Below are positions 56,955 through 64,000 of a DNA stretch of 64,000 nt, piece by piece (the stretch's first letter is position 1; each line of letters starts with the position of its first letter). The translations under genes were made by a program, and so were the position numbers. Under the pieces are notes generated by a model, which was not told where the DNA came from, searched no databases, and saw nothing but the letters and a program-made list of their open reading frames with translations. The stretch comes from Mycolicibacterium llatzerense (GTDB taxonomy: Bacteria; Actinomycetota; Actinomycetes; Mycobacteriales; Mycobacteriaceae): NCBI RefSeq assembly GCF_000878195.1, contig NZ_JXST01000019.1, forward strand, positions 1 to 64,000. The letters are read 5' to 3'.

Positions 56955-58700
56955 CTATCCGGCCAGTGCTGCCGTGATCGCGGCCGCGGCGCCGTCGGCC
57001 GGAACCTCGGTCTTCTCACCGGTGTGCCGGTTGCGCAGCTCGACGGTGCCGTCGGCCCAGCCGCGGCCGACCACGACGATCCACGGCACACCCAGCAGCT
57101 CGGCGTCCTTGAACTTCACGCCCGGCGAGGCGGTGCGGTCGTCGAACAGCACGTCGAGGCCGAGCCGGTCGAGTTGGCCGGCCAGCTCGGTCGCGCCGGT
57201 GCGGGCTTCGGCGTCCTTGTTCGCGATGACCACGTGCACGTCAAAAGGCGCGACGGAACTCGGCCAGCGCAGCCCGAGCTCGTCGTGGTGCTGTTCGGCG
57301 ATCACCGCGACCATGCGCGACACCCCGATGCCGTAGGAGCCCATGGTCAGCCGCACCGGCTTGCCGTTCTCGCCGAGCACGTCGGCGCTGAACGCATCGG
57401 TGTACTTGCGGCCCAGCTGGAAAACGTGCCCGATCTCGATGCCGCGGGCCGACACCAGCGGCCCGGCGCCGTCGGGTGACGGGTCGCCGTCGCGGACGTC
57501 GGCGGCCTCGATGGTGCCGTCGGCCACGAAGTCACGGCCCGCGACCATTCCGACGATGTGCTTGTTCGGCGCGTCGGCGCCGGTGATCCAGGACGAGCCG
57601 TCGACGATCCGCGGGTCGACCAGGAAGCGAATACCGTTGTCCAACAGGGCTTTCGGACCAACATAACCCTTCACCAGGAACGGGTTGGCGGCGAAATCGG
57701 CGTCATCGAGCAGCGCGTACTCCGCGGGCTCGAGCGCCGCGCCGAGGCGCTTCTCGTCGATCTCGCGGTCACCCGGCACACCGATGCCGAGCAGTTCCCA
57801 CTCGCCACCCGGCTGACGCACCTTCAGCAGCACGTTCTTCAAGGTGTCGGCAGCGGTGATCTCGCGGCCCAGACCGGCGGTGTTGGCCCAGTCCACCAGG
57901 GTGGCGATGGTCGGGGCGTCGGGAGTGTCGTGCACGACGGCCGCGGGCTGGCCGTCGATCGGCAGCGACTCGGGCACTGCGGTGACGACAGCTTCGACGT
58001 TGGCCGCGTAACCGGACTGCACGCAGCGCACGAAGGTGTCCTCGCCGACCTCGCTCTCGGCCAGGAACTCCTCGGAGGCGCTGCCGCCCATGGCGCCCGA
58101 CACCGCGGACACGATGACGTACTTGACCGCCAGCCGGTCGAAGATGCGCTGGTAGGCCTCGCGGTGCGCCTCATAGGCGTCCTTGAGTCCACTGTCGTCG
58201 ATGTCGAACGAGTACGAGTCCTTCATGATGAACTCGCGGCCACGCAGGATGCCGGCGCGGGGACGCGCCTCGTCGCGGTACTTGGTCTGGATTTGGTACA
58301 GCCGCAGCGGGAAGTCCTTGTACGACGAGTACTCCCCCTTGACCGTCAGGGTGAACATCTCCTCGTGGGTGGGTCCCAGCAGGTAGTCGTTCTTGCGGCG
58401 GTCCTGCAGACGGAACAGGTTGTCGCCGTACTCGGTCCATCGATCCGTGGTCTCGTAGGGCGCGCGCGGCAGCAGCGCCGGGAACAGGATCTCCTGGGCG
58501 CCGATGGCGTTCATCTCACTGCGGACGACGGCCTCGATCTTGCGCAGCACCTTCAGGCCGAGCGGCAGCCAGCTGTACAGGCCTGGCGCGATCGGGCGGA
58601 CGTAGCCGGCCCGGATCAGCAGCTTGTGGCTCGGCACTTCGGCGTCGGCGGGGTCGTCGCGCAGAGTGCGCAGGAACAGCTCGGACATGCGGGTGATCAC
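56955..58700 (-). CDS. proS: Prolyl-tRNA synthetase
   Basis: This 581-residue class II enzyme charges tRNA-Pro. It begins [48 protein letters not shown]. It has the class II motifs in [60 protein letters not shown], an editing (INS) insertion, [21 protein letters not shown], and an anticodon-binding C-terminal domain. GTG 58700 matches the M. tuberculosis start; ATG 58688 is also possible. It converges on the DUF4439 gene. Confidence 0.97.
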   Translation of the reverse strand: MITRMSELFLRTLRDDPADAEVPSHKLLIRAGYVRPIAPGLYSWLPLGLKVLRKIEAVVRSEMNAIGAQEILFPALLPRAPYETTDRWTEYGDNLFRLQDRRKNDYLLGPTHEEMFTLTVKGEYSSYKDFPLRLYQIQTKYRDEARPRAGILRGREFIMKDSYSFDIDDSGLKDAYEAHREAYQRIFDRLAVKYVIVSAVSGAMGGSASEEFLAESEVGEDTFVRCVQSGYAANVEAVVTAVPESLPIDGQPAAVVHDTPDAPTIATLVDWANTAGLGREITAADTLKNVLLKVRQPGGEWELLGIGVPGDREIDEKRLGAALEPAEYALLDDADFAANPFLVKGYVGPKALLDNGIRFLVDPRIVDGSSWITGADAPNKHIVGMVAGRDFVADGTIEAADVRDGDPSPDGAGPLVSARGIEIGHVFQLGRKYTDAFSADVLGENGKPVRLTMGSYGIGVSRMVAVIAEQHHDELGLRWPSSVAPFDVHVVIANKDAEARTGATELAGQLDRLGLDVLFDDRTASPGVKFKDAELLGVPWIVVVGRGWADGTVELRNRHTGEKTEVPADGAAAAITAALAG

Positions 58701-58711
58701 GGGAGGCCAGC

Positions 58712-59371
58712 CTAGTCGCGGCCCTGCCAGGTACAGACACACACCTCATTGCCTTCGGCATCGGCGAGCACCCAGAATGCGGGGGCCGCCCCGTCGCTGA
58801 GCAGCACGCCGCCCGCGGCCAGCGCCGCCGCGATCCGTGCCGGGGCCTCGTCGTGCGGAACATCGACGTCGAGATGGATCCGGTTGCGCTGCGGCCGCGG
58901 GACATCCATCTGCTGGAACCACAGGGCCGGGCCGCGACCGGTCGGGTCGACGAGTCCCCCGCTCAGATCCGACGGACCCGCTTCGTCCACATAGCCGGTG
59001 ACGGCCCGCCAGAACGGGCGGACCGCGGGGATGTCGAGGGCATCGATCGCGATCTCGAGGGCCTGCACCGATACCCCGCCCGGCGTGGTCGTTTCGCCGC
59101 GCGCGGCAAGGCACTCCGAGATGCGCCGCGCCAGCGCGATGTCGTGCGCCGTGACGCCCTCGGCCGAGCGCACCCGCAGCAAGACGCGGTCGGCACGTAT
59201 ATCGATGGTCAAGTGCCCCTGCGACGCTGAGCCGGTTTCCTCGACCACCGCGGCCGCCAGCGCCGCGGCAGCTGCCAGGCCGGACGTCAGCACCTCGGCG
59301 TACACCGCACCCAGCACCAAACGCCAGCCCAGCGGACTCACCGCATCGGAAATCTCTTGGCGCAGCATCAT
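58712..59371 (-). CDS. Pterin-dehydratase-like / VOC-domain fusion protein
   Basis: This 219-residue protein joins two modules. The N-terminal 100 residues ([21 protein letters not shown]...[34 protein letters not shown]) resemble the 4a-hydroxytetrahydrobiopterin dehydratase fold, though the histidine pair is incomplete. The C-terminal half ([25 protein letters not shown]...[19 protein letters not shown]...[18 protein letters not shown]) is a VOC/glyoxalase-like domain. The function is unknown; it may bind a pterin or a similar ring. The gene ends 11 bp before the proS start on the same strand. Confidence 0.75.
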   Translation of the reverse strand: MMLRQEISDAVSPLGWRLVLGAVYAEVLTSGLAAAAALAAAVVEETGSASQGHLTIDIRADRVLLRVRSAEGVTAHDIALARRISECLAARGETTTPGGVSVQALEIAIDALDIPAVRPFWRAVTGYVDEAGPSDLSGGLVDPTGRGPALWFQQMDVPRPQRNRIHLDVDVPHDEAPARIAAALAAGGVLLSDGAAPAFWVLADAEGNEVCVCTWQGRD

Positions 59372-59393
59372 GATTCGGTCCCGGCGGTCACTC

Positions 59394-59810
59394 TCAGAGC
59401 AGCGCCTGGTTCACCACGCGCTCGTAGGCACTCTTGTCGGCTGCGGTGACCGACGGGCCGAACTGCACCACGATGTTCATCGCCTCGAAGGTGCTCGGCG
59501 TGGCGCCGGAGTAGCTCGCAGCGGCGCCCGTGGTGGAGAACACCAGCACCGTGACCGTGTCCGTCTCGATGGCCTCGATGCATCTGATGTCCGGGCATTT
59601 CTGCTTGGCCACGTCCCGCGGGTTCGACACGGCCAGGCCCGCCGCGCCCATGTCCTTCACCACTTCCGCAGCGGTGACGGTATTGAGCATCGGGGCCCCC
59701 GACAGCGCACCGGCCTGTGGGCCGGGAGCCGGTGGACGCTGGCAGCCGGTGACCACGGTGGCGGCCAGCACGGTCGCGATGAGCATCGTCCGAGCGCCGG
59801 TAGCCGTCAT
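59394..59810 (-). CDS. Lipoprotein of unknown function
   Basis: This 138-residue protein begins MTATGARTMLIATVLAATVVTGCQRPP, with a signal peptide ending in the lipobox VVTGC. Two further cysteines (KQKCPDIRCIEAIETD) may form a disulfide, and the domain ends with TFEAMNIVVQFGPSVTAADKSAYERVVNQALL. I recognise no family beyond mycobacterial lipoproteins. ATG 59810 is the start because the signal begins there. It follows the membrane esterase gene on the same strand. Confidence 0.75.
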   Translation of the reverse strand: MTATGARTMLIATVLAATVVTGCQRPPAPGPQAGALSGAPMLNTVTAAEVVKDMGAAGLAVSNPRDVAKQKCPDIRCIEAIETDTVTVLVFSTTGAAASYSGATPSTFEAMNIVVQFGPSVTAADKSAYERVVNQALL

Positions 59811-59868
59811 ACGCCATGTGTAGCAGCGGAACCTGGAGCCCCGACCACCGGGCGACGATGACGACCGG

Positions 59869-61281
59869 CTAGAGCGTCGGAGCGGCGTGCGGGCCGGCCG
59901 CAGTCGTCGGGCCCGGGGTGCCGGGCCTCGTCGGCGTGCCGGGCGCACTCTCAGCCTTCGGCGTCCCGATCTTCCCCGCGATCCACGGCAGCGAATCAGC
60001 GAATGACTCGTTGGCGAAGCCCCAGTCGTGCAGACCGAGGAGTGCCCGGACCTCGGCGTTGATCCCGTGCTGCTGGGCAATCTCGCAGAGAGTACCCGCG
60101 GCGATGTCCTGGCCCTCCGGGTTCGCGCGGGCATCACGCGGGACGCCGGGGCCGGGTGCATTGCACGCGGCGGCGGTGCCAGGGATCTCGAACAGGCCGG
60201 AGATGCCGTGGTAGCGGCCGTACTGTCGCATCACGGTGCTCGGATCGAACTCAGCCCATTTGGCTGCGTCACCGCCATAGAGCCGCGCGATGGTCTGGTC
60301 CTTGGTGCCGATGTTCGGGCTCAGATCGCCGGCGATGTCGACGAACGCGCTGAAAAGGTTGGGATGGCGCGTGGTCAGCTGCACCGCGCAGGTGCCGCCC
60401 ATCGACCAGCCGACGATGCCCCAGTTCTCAGGCTTGGGGCTGACGCCGAAGTTCGAGATCAGGTAGGGCACCACCTCTTTGGTCAGGTGGACCGACGAGT
60501 TGCCGTGGCTGCCGTTGACGCATTCGGTGTCGTTGTTGAACGAACCGGTGGCGTCGGCGAAGACGAACACCGGCGCCTCACCGCCGTGCGCCGCCGCGTA
60601 GCTGTCGATCGTCGCCTTGGCGTTGCCCGCCCAGATCCAATCCGCCGGGGTGTTCAGCTGCGAGCCGATCATCATGACCGTCGGCAGCGGCGGAGGCGGA
60701 TTGCTGGCGAACCACGCGGGCGGCAGGTAGACGAGTTCGGCGCGGTGCGTGAAATTCGATTCTTGCGAGCTCGTCGAGACCGGCACCACCACCCCACGCG
60801 GCGGCCGGATGCCCTTGAGCTGCATGGCCGTCACCGTCCAGCGGTCGACCTCGTCGGGCACCTTGCCGACGGTGAACTTGTGCCACGCCACGTACGCCGT
60901 CGGGAAGTAGCCGACCCACAGATTCAGCATCAGCAGCGCGCAGACCGCGCACAGCGGCACGGCCACCACGGCCATTCCGCGGCGCCGCCAGTGGGACCCG
61001 CGCCAGCCGAGGATCAGGACCGTGGCGGCGAACCCGCCGAGCGCCGTCCAGATCCACAGCCCCACCGGCGCCGGGTCACCGGCGATACCGAGCGAGGTGA
61101 TGTACCAGTACAGGGCGCCGGCGGACGCGACGCCGACGGCCAAGGCCACAGGCAGCCGCCTGACACGCCATTGCGGAGACCGTCGCCCGACCGCGCAGCA
61201 CAGTGCCGCGAAAGTCAGCAGCTGGATGGTGAAAGGCAGCCACCCATGCGTCAGCGACGCATGGGTGACGAACGAAGGCAC
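59869..61281 (-). CDS. Membrane-anchored esterase with antigen 85-like hydrolase domain
   Basis: This 470-residue protein has four N-terminal membrane helices (within residues 10-135: LPFTIQLLTFAALCCAV, LPVALAVGVASAGALYWYI, GLWIWTALGGFAATVLIL, MAVVAVPLCAVCALLMLNLWVG). An extracytoplasmic alpha/beta hydrolase domain follows with VFADATGSFNNDTECVNG, the nucleophile in IVGWSMGGTCAVQL and a histidine in LGLHDWGFANESF. The tail is Pro/Thr/Gly-rich. The fold resembles esterase D and mycolyltransferases, but the mycolate-binding features are not evident. It may hydrolyse a cell-envelope ester. It lies downstream of efpA with a 32-bp gap. Confidence 0.85.
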   Translation of the reverse strand: MPSFVTHASLTHGWLPFTIQLLTFAALCCAVGRRSPQWRVRRLPVALAVGVASAGALYWYITSLGIAGDPAPVGLWIWTALGGFAATVLILGWRGSHWRRRGMAVVAVPLCAVCALLMLNLWVGYFPTAYVAWHKFTVGKVPDEVDRWTVTAMQLKGIRPPRGVVVPVSTSSQESNFTHRAELVYLPPAWFASNPPPPLPTVMMIGSQLNTPADWIWAGNAKATIDSYAAAHGGEAPVFVFADATGSFNNDTECVNGSHGNSSVHLTKEVVPYLISNFGVSPKPENWGIVGWSMGGTCAVQLTTRHPNLFSAFVDIAGDLSPNIGTKDQTIARLYGGDAAKWAEFDPSTVMRQYGRYHGISGLFEIPGTAAACNAPGPGVPRDARANPEGQDIAAGTLCEIAQQHGINAEVRALLGLHDWGFANESFADSLPWIAGKIGTPKAESAPGTPTRPGTPGPTTAAGPHAAPTL

Positions 61282-61313
61282 GCCGATATTCTCCAGGAAG
61301 AAACTGCGCGGGC

Positions 61314-62882
61314 TTAAAGCTCTCCCGCGTCCAGCGCTTCCTTGGTGTCCTGCGCCGCCGCGACTTCGTCGGCGGTGTAGGTGATGAACAGCGCCACCAC
61401 ACCGACGATCACTGCCACCGCGGCGACCCAGAGCAGGCCGTAGGTGTACCCGTGGTCGAGGGCGGTGTGCTGCGCCTCATTCATCTTGGCGACCGGACCG
61501 GTGGTCCCGCCCAGGTACAGGGTGCGTGAGGTGATGACGGCCTGGATGATGGCCAGCACCACCGGGCCACCGAGGTTCTGCAGCATCAGCGCGATGGCCG
61601 AGAGCGGGCCGATGTCGCTGAGCGCCACGCCGGCGATGGCCGAGACGGTCAGCGGCACCACGATCATGCCGATACCGAAACCACCGACGGTGATCGGGAT
61701 GACCAGGTTCGGGAAGTACGGGATGCCGCCGTTGAGGGTGGAGCCGTAGATCATCGCGGCGAGCACCATGACGCCACCGGCGATCACCAGCACTCGCGGC
61801 GAGAACATCGCCACCAGCTGCGAGGACAGACCCAGCCCGACGCCGAGGGCGATGACGAACGGGATGAAGCCGATGCCCGCCTTCAGCGCGCTGTAGCCCA
61901 TGATGTCCTGCACGTACAGGCCGATCAGCACGGTCAGCGTGAACATCACGCCACCGGCCAGGAAGACGGCCGCGAAGGTCGCCACGCGGTTGCGGTCCCG
62001 GAACAGGTTGAACGGAACGACCGGGTGCTCGGCGGTGCGCTCGACGAACAGGAACGCCAGGAACAGCACGGCAGCCGCGGCACCGGAGCCCAGCGTCAGC
62101 GGGGACATCCAGCCCTTCTCCGGGCCCATCGAGAAGCCGAACACCGCCGCGGTGCAGGCCAGGGTCGCCAGGATGGCGCCGGCCGCATCGAGCTTCATGC
62201 GCTCGCGGTTGGTCTCGGTCAGGGTGGTGCGCGCCAGGTAGATCATGATGATGCCGATCGGCACGTTCACCAGGAATGCGTAGCGCCAGGAGAAGACGGT
62301 GAGGGCACCGCCGACCACGAGGCCCATCACCGAGCCGACGCCGGTCATGGCCGCGAAGATCGCGGTCGCGGCGTTACGGGCCGGGCCCTTCGGGAAGGTG
62401 GTGGCGACGAGCGCCAGGCCTGTCGGCGACGCGATGGCCGAACCGACACCCTGCAGCAGCCGGGCGGTGACCAGGGTGGTCTCGTCCCAGGCGACGCCGC
62501 ACAGGATGGAAGCGATGGTGAAGAGCGCGACACCGACGATGAAGGTGCGCTTGCGGCCGATGGTGTCACCGAGGCGCCCACCGAGCAGCATCAGACCACC
62601 GAAGGTCAGCACATACGCGGTGATCACCCAGCTGCGGCCGGCGTCGGAGAGGCCGAGCTCGTCCTGAATCTTAGGAAGGGCAACGATGGCGACAGTGCTG
62701 TCCATCGTGGCGAGCAGCTGCATGCCACCGATGGCAATGACTGCGGAAAGGAAGCGGGGCGACGGCAGCCAAGCTGGATACCAGCTCTTTCGCTCGTCCT
62801 CGGTTTGTCCCACGTGCATGGAGAGCGGTTCCCGGCGGCTGTTTGCCATGGCGGTTCGCTCAGCGTCGTTGAGAGCCGTCAT
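61314..62882 (-). CDS. efpA: MFS efflux transporter EfpA
   Basis: This 522-residue DHA2 (14-helix) proton-coupled exporter has the family motifs GGRLGDTIGRKRTFIVGVALF (motif A), TATMDSTVAIVALPKIQDELGLSDAGRSWVITAY and LVTARLLQGVGSAIASPTGLALV. Homology to M. tuberculosis EfpA (Rv2846c) is close, down to the ends MTALND and DAGEL; that protein is essential there and linked to drug efflux and lipid transport. The start is ATG 62882. A TTAAAG/TAAGGT promoter with 17-bp spacing ends 8 nt before it, inside the cysG stop region. Confidence 0.95.
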   Translation of the reverse strand: MTALNDAERTAMANSRREPLSMHVGQTEDERKSWYPAWLPSPRFLSAVIAIGGMQLLATMDSTVAIVALPKIQDELGLSDAGRSWVITAYVLTFGGLMLLGGRLGDTIGRKRTFIVGVALFTIASILCGVAWDETTLVTARLLQGVGSAIASPTGLALVATTFPKGPARNAATAIFAAMTGVGSVMGLVVGGALTVFSWRYAFLVNVPIGIIMIYLARTTLTETNRERMKLDAAGAILATLACTAAVFGFSMGPEKGWMSPLTLGSGAAAAVLFLAFLFVERTAEHPVVPFNLFRDRNRVATFAAVFLAGGVMFTLTVLIGLYVQDIMGYSALKAGIGFIPFVIALGVGLGLSSQLVAMFSPRVLVIAGGVMVLAAMIYGSTLNGGIPYFPNLVIPITVGGFGIGMIVVPLTVSAIAGVALSDIGPLSAIALMLQNLGGPVVLAIIQAVITSRTLYLGGTTGPVAKMNEAQHTALDHGYTYGLLWVAAVAVIVGVVALFITYTADEVAAAQDTKEALDAGEL

Positions 62883-62890
62883 GAAAAGCT

Positions 62891-62919
62891 ACCTTACAGT
62901 AATCTTAAGATTTCTTTAA
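62891..62919 (-). promoter_or_regulatory. efpA promoter overlapping the cysG stop
   Basis: On the minus strand TTAAAG (62919-62914), a 17-nt spacer and TAAGGT (62896-62891) precede ATG 62882 by 8 nt. The perfect palindrome AATCTTAAGATT (62901-62912) lies in the spacer and includes the cysG stop codon. A regulator that binds this palindrome would control efpA. Confidence 0.55.
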
Positions 62920-64000
62920 CCCTGCGAACGCCGCGACGTCCCCGATCACGATGATTGCGGGAGGTCGGATGCCCTCCGAACGGATGTCTTCCGGCGCGTC
63001 GGCAAGCGTGGTCTGCAACGTCTGCTGTGCCGCCGTCGTCCCGTGCTGGACCACCAGGACCGGTGTTTCCGCAGGTCGGCCGCCTTGCAACAGCACCTTG
63101 GCGAAAAGTTCGATCCGCTCGACGGCCATCAGCAGCACGATGGTGCCGCGCATCGCGGCCAGTGCGTCCCAATTCACTAACGATTCCGGGTGTCCCGGCG
63201 CGAGATGGCCGCTGACCACCACGAATTCGTGCGTCACGGCCCGGTGGGTGACCGGAACTCCGGCCAGTGCCGGAACCGCTATGGCACTGGTCACACCGGG
63301 TACGACGGTCACCGGAATGCCCGCATCGGCGCATGCCAGCACCTCTTCATAACCGCGCGCGAAGACGAACGGATCGCCGCCCTTGAGCCGGACCACGAAC
63401 TTGCCTTCCCGGGCGCGGTCAATCAGGACGGCGTTGATGGCGTCCTGGGCCATCGCCCGGCCGTAGGGAATCTTGGCGGCGTCGATCACCTCGACGTGCG
63501 GGCCGAGTTCGGCGAGCAGCTCCTGCGGGGCCAGCCGGTCGGCGACCACCACGTCGGCGTGCGCCAGCAGCCGGCGGCCACGGACGGTGATCAGCTCAGG
63601 GTCCCCCGGCCCACCGCCGACCAGTGCCACTCCGCTGTAGCTGTCGGGTTCGGTGGCGTCGCCGATGGCGCCGCGCTGCAGGGCCTCGCGGATCGCGGTG
63701 CGCAGCGTCGCCGAGCGCCGGTGTTCGCCGCCGGCCAGCACGCCGACCGTCAGGCCGTCGTACTCGAAGGACGCCGGGGTCACCGCCGAGCCTTCCAGGC
63801 CGGCGTCGGCGCGGACGCAGAAGATGTGGCGCCGGTCGGCCTCGTCGGCCACCGCGGCGTTGACGGCCTCGTCGTCGGTCGCGGCGAGCACGTACCAGGC
63901 GCCGTCGAGGTCGTCGTTCTGGAATTCCCGCGACGTGAGGGTGATGCCGGTGCCGTCGGGGTTGTCGACCAGCGCTTCGACCACCGGGGTGGCGACGGGC
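62905..64000 (-). CDS. cysG: Siroheme synthase CysG-type (5' end cut off by window)
   Basis: About 365 residues are visible; the N-terminus lies beyond the window. The visible N-terminal part (ITLTSREFQNDDLDGAWYVLAATDDEAVNAAVADEADRRHIFCVRADAG) is the precorrin-2 dehydrogenase domain. The C-terminal uroporphyrinogen-III methyltransferase domain carries VALVGGGPGDPELITVRGRRLL, VVVADRLAPQELL, FVVRLKGGDPFVFARGYEEVLAC and PVTVVPGVTSAIAVPALAGVPVTHR. It makes precorrin-2 and siroheme precursors. The position next to efpA matches Rv2847c. The stop lies in a palindrome that overlaps the efpA promoter. Confidence 0.94.
   Translation of the reverse strand, partial: PVATPVVEALVDNPDGTGITLTSREFQNDDLDGAWYVLAATDDEAVNAAVADEADRRHIFCVRADAGLEGSAVTPASFEYDGLTVGVLAGGEHRRSATLRTAIREALQRGAIGDATEPDSYSGVALVGGGPGDPELITVRGRRLLAHADVVVADRLAPQELLAELGPHVEVIDAAKIPYGRAMAQDAINAVLIDRAREGKFVVRLKGGDPFVFARGYEEVLACADAGIPVTVVPGVTSAIAVPALAGVPVTHRAVTHEFVVVSGHLAPGHPESLVNWDALAAMRGTIVLLMAVERIELFAKVLLQGGRPAETPVLVVQHGTTAAQQTLQTTLADAPEDIRSEGIRPPAIIVIGDVAAFAGLKKS

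Overview
The window is a high-GC actinobacterial chromosome segment and almost certainly comes from a Mycobacterium of the rapidly growing (Mycolicibacterium) type. Its backbone genes follow the order I recall from M. tuberculosis between about Rv2763c and Rv2847c: dfrA, thyA, a dienelactone hydrolase, dapB, aldR/ald, pepR, gpsI, rpsO, ribF, sirR/mntR, truB, pptT, pptH, echA16, dinF, nrnA, rbfA, infB, ylxR, nusA, rimP, proS, efpA and cysG. Many proteins also match my memory of the tuberculosis proteins closely. A topoN/topoM pair, described from M. smegmatis, supports a fast grower. I see no rRNA, tRNA, CRISPR array, insertion sequence or prophage.

Layout. 1-5362: a truncated YcaQ-type protein and the atypical type II topoisomerase pair topoN-topoM. 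5373-13401: a transglutaminase-like protein, dfrA-thyA, two metabolic enzymes, a small membrane protein, a lower-GC orphan gene, a flavodoxin, dapB and an epimerase. 13402-21902: aldR/ald, a DUF4334 protein, pepR-gpsI, rpsO, ribF and the manganese regulator. 21974-41168: a 19-kb accessory catabolic island. 41196-50738: truB-pptT-pptH, a DUF3558 protein, a CocE-type hydrolase, small conserved genes, echA16, dinF and nrnA-rbfA. 50742-64000: infB, ylxR, nusA, rimP, two small genes, proS, a pterin-dehydratase/VOC fusion, a lipoprotein, a membrane esterase, efpA and truncated cysG.

The island is the most notable region. It holds two Baeyer-Villiger-type flavin monooxygenases, a P450, several short-chain dehydrogenases, two hormone-sensitive-lipase-type hydrolases, an aldehyde dehydrogenase, and an eight-gene beta-oxidation operon (SCP-x-type thiolase, SRPBCC protein, MaoC hydratase, dehydrogenase, FadE, hydrolase, FadD, SDR). 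Together they can be read as a route from hydroxylation to ketone, lactone or ester, hydrolysis, acid, CoA thioester and beta-oxidation. The substrate cannot be told from sequence. A VirS-like AraC regulator and a TetR regulator lie inside the island.

Regulation is unusually readable here. Three promoters in the island carry a 26-bp tripartite motif, GTCCG-N4-TATCAAAT-N4-GTCCG. All three copies face the same way and end 44-45 bp before the start codon, which makes the motif a strong candidate for the AraC-family operator. The thiolase operon promoter has an inverted repeat in its -35/-10 spacer, as expected for TetR control. Many genes have a TANNNT hexamer 6-8 nt before the start codon, consistent with leaderless transcription. 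Several gene ends carry long hairpins without T-tracts, and two of these hairpin sequences recur as homologous copies in the window.
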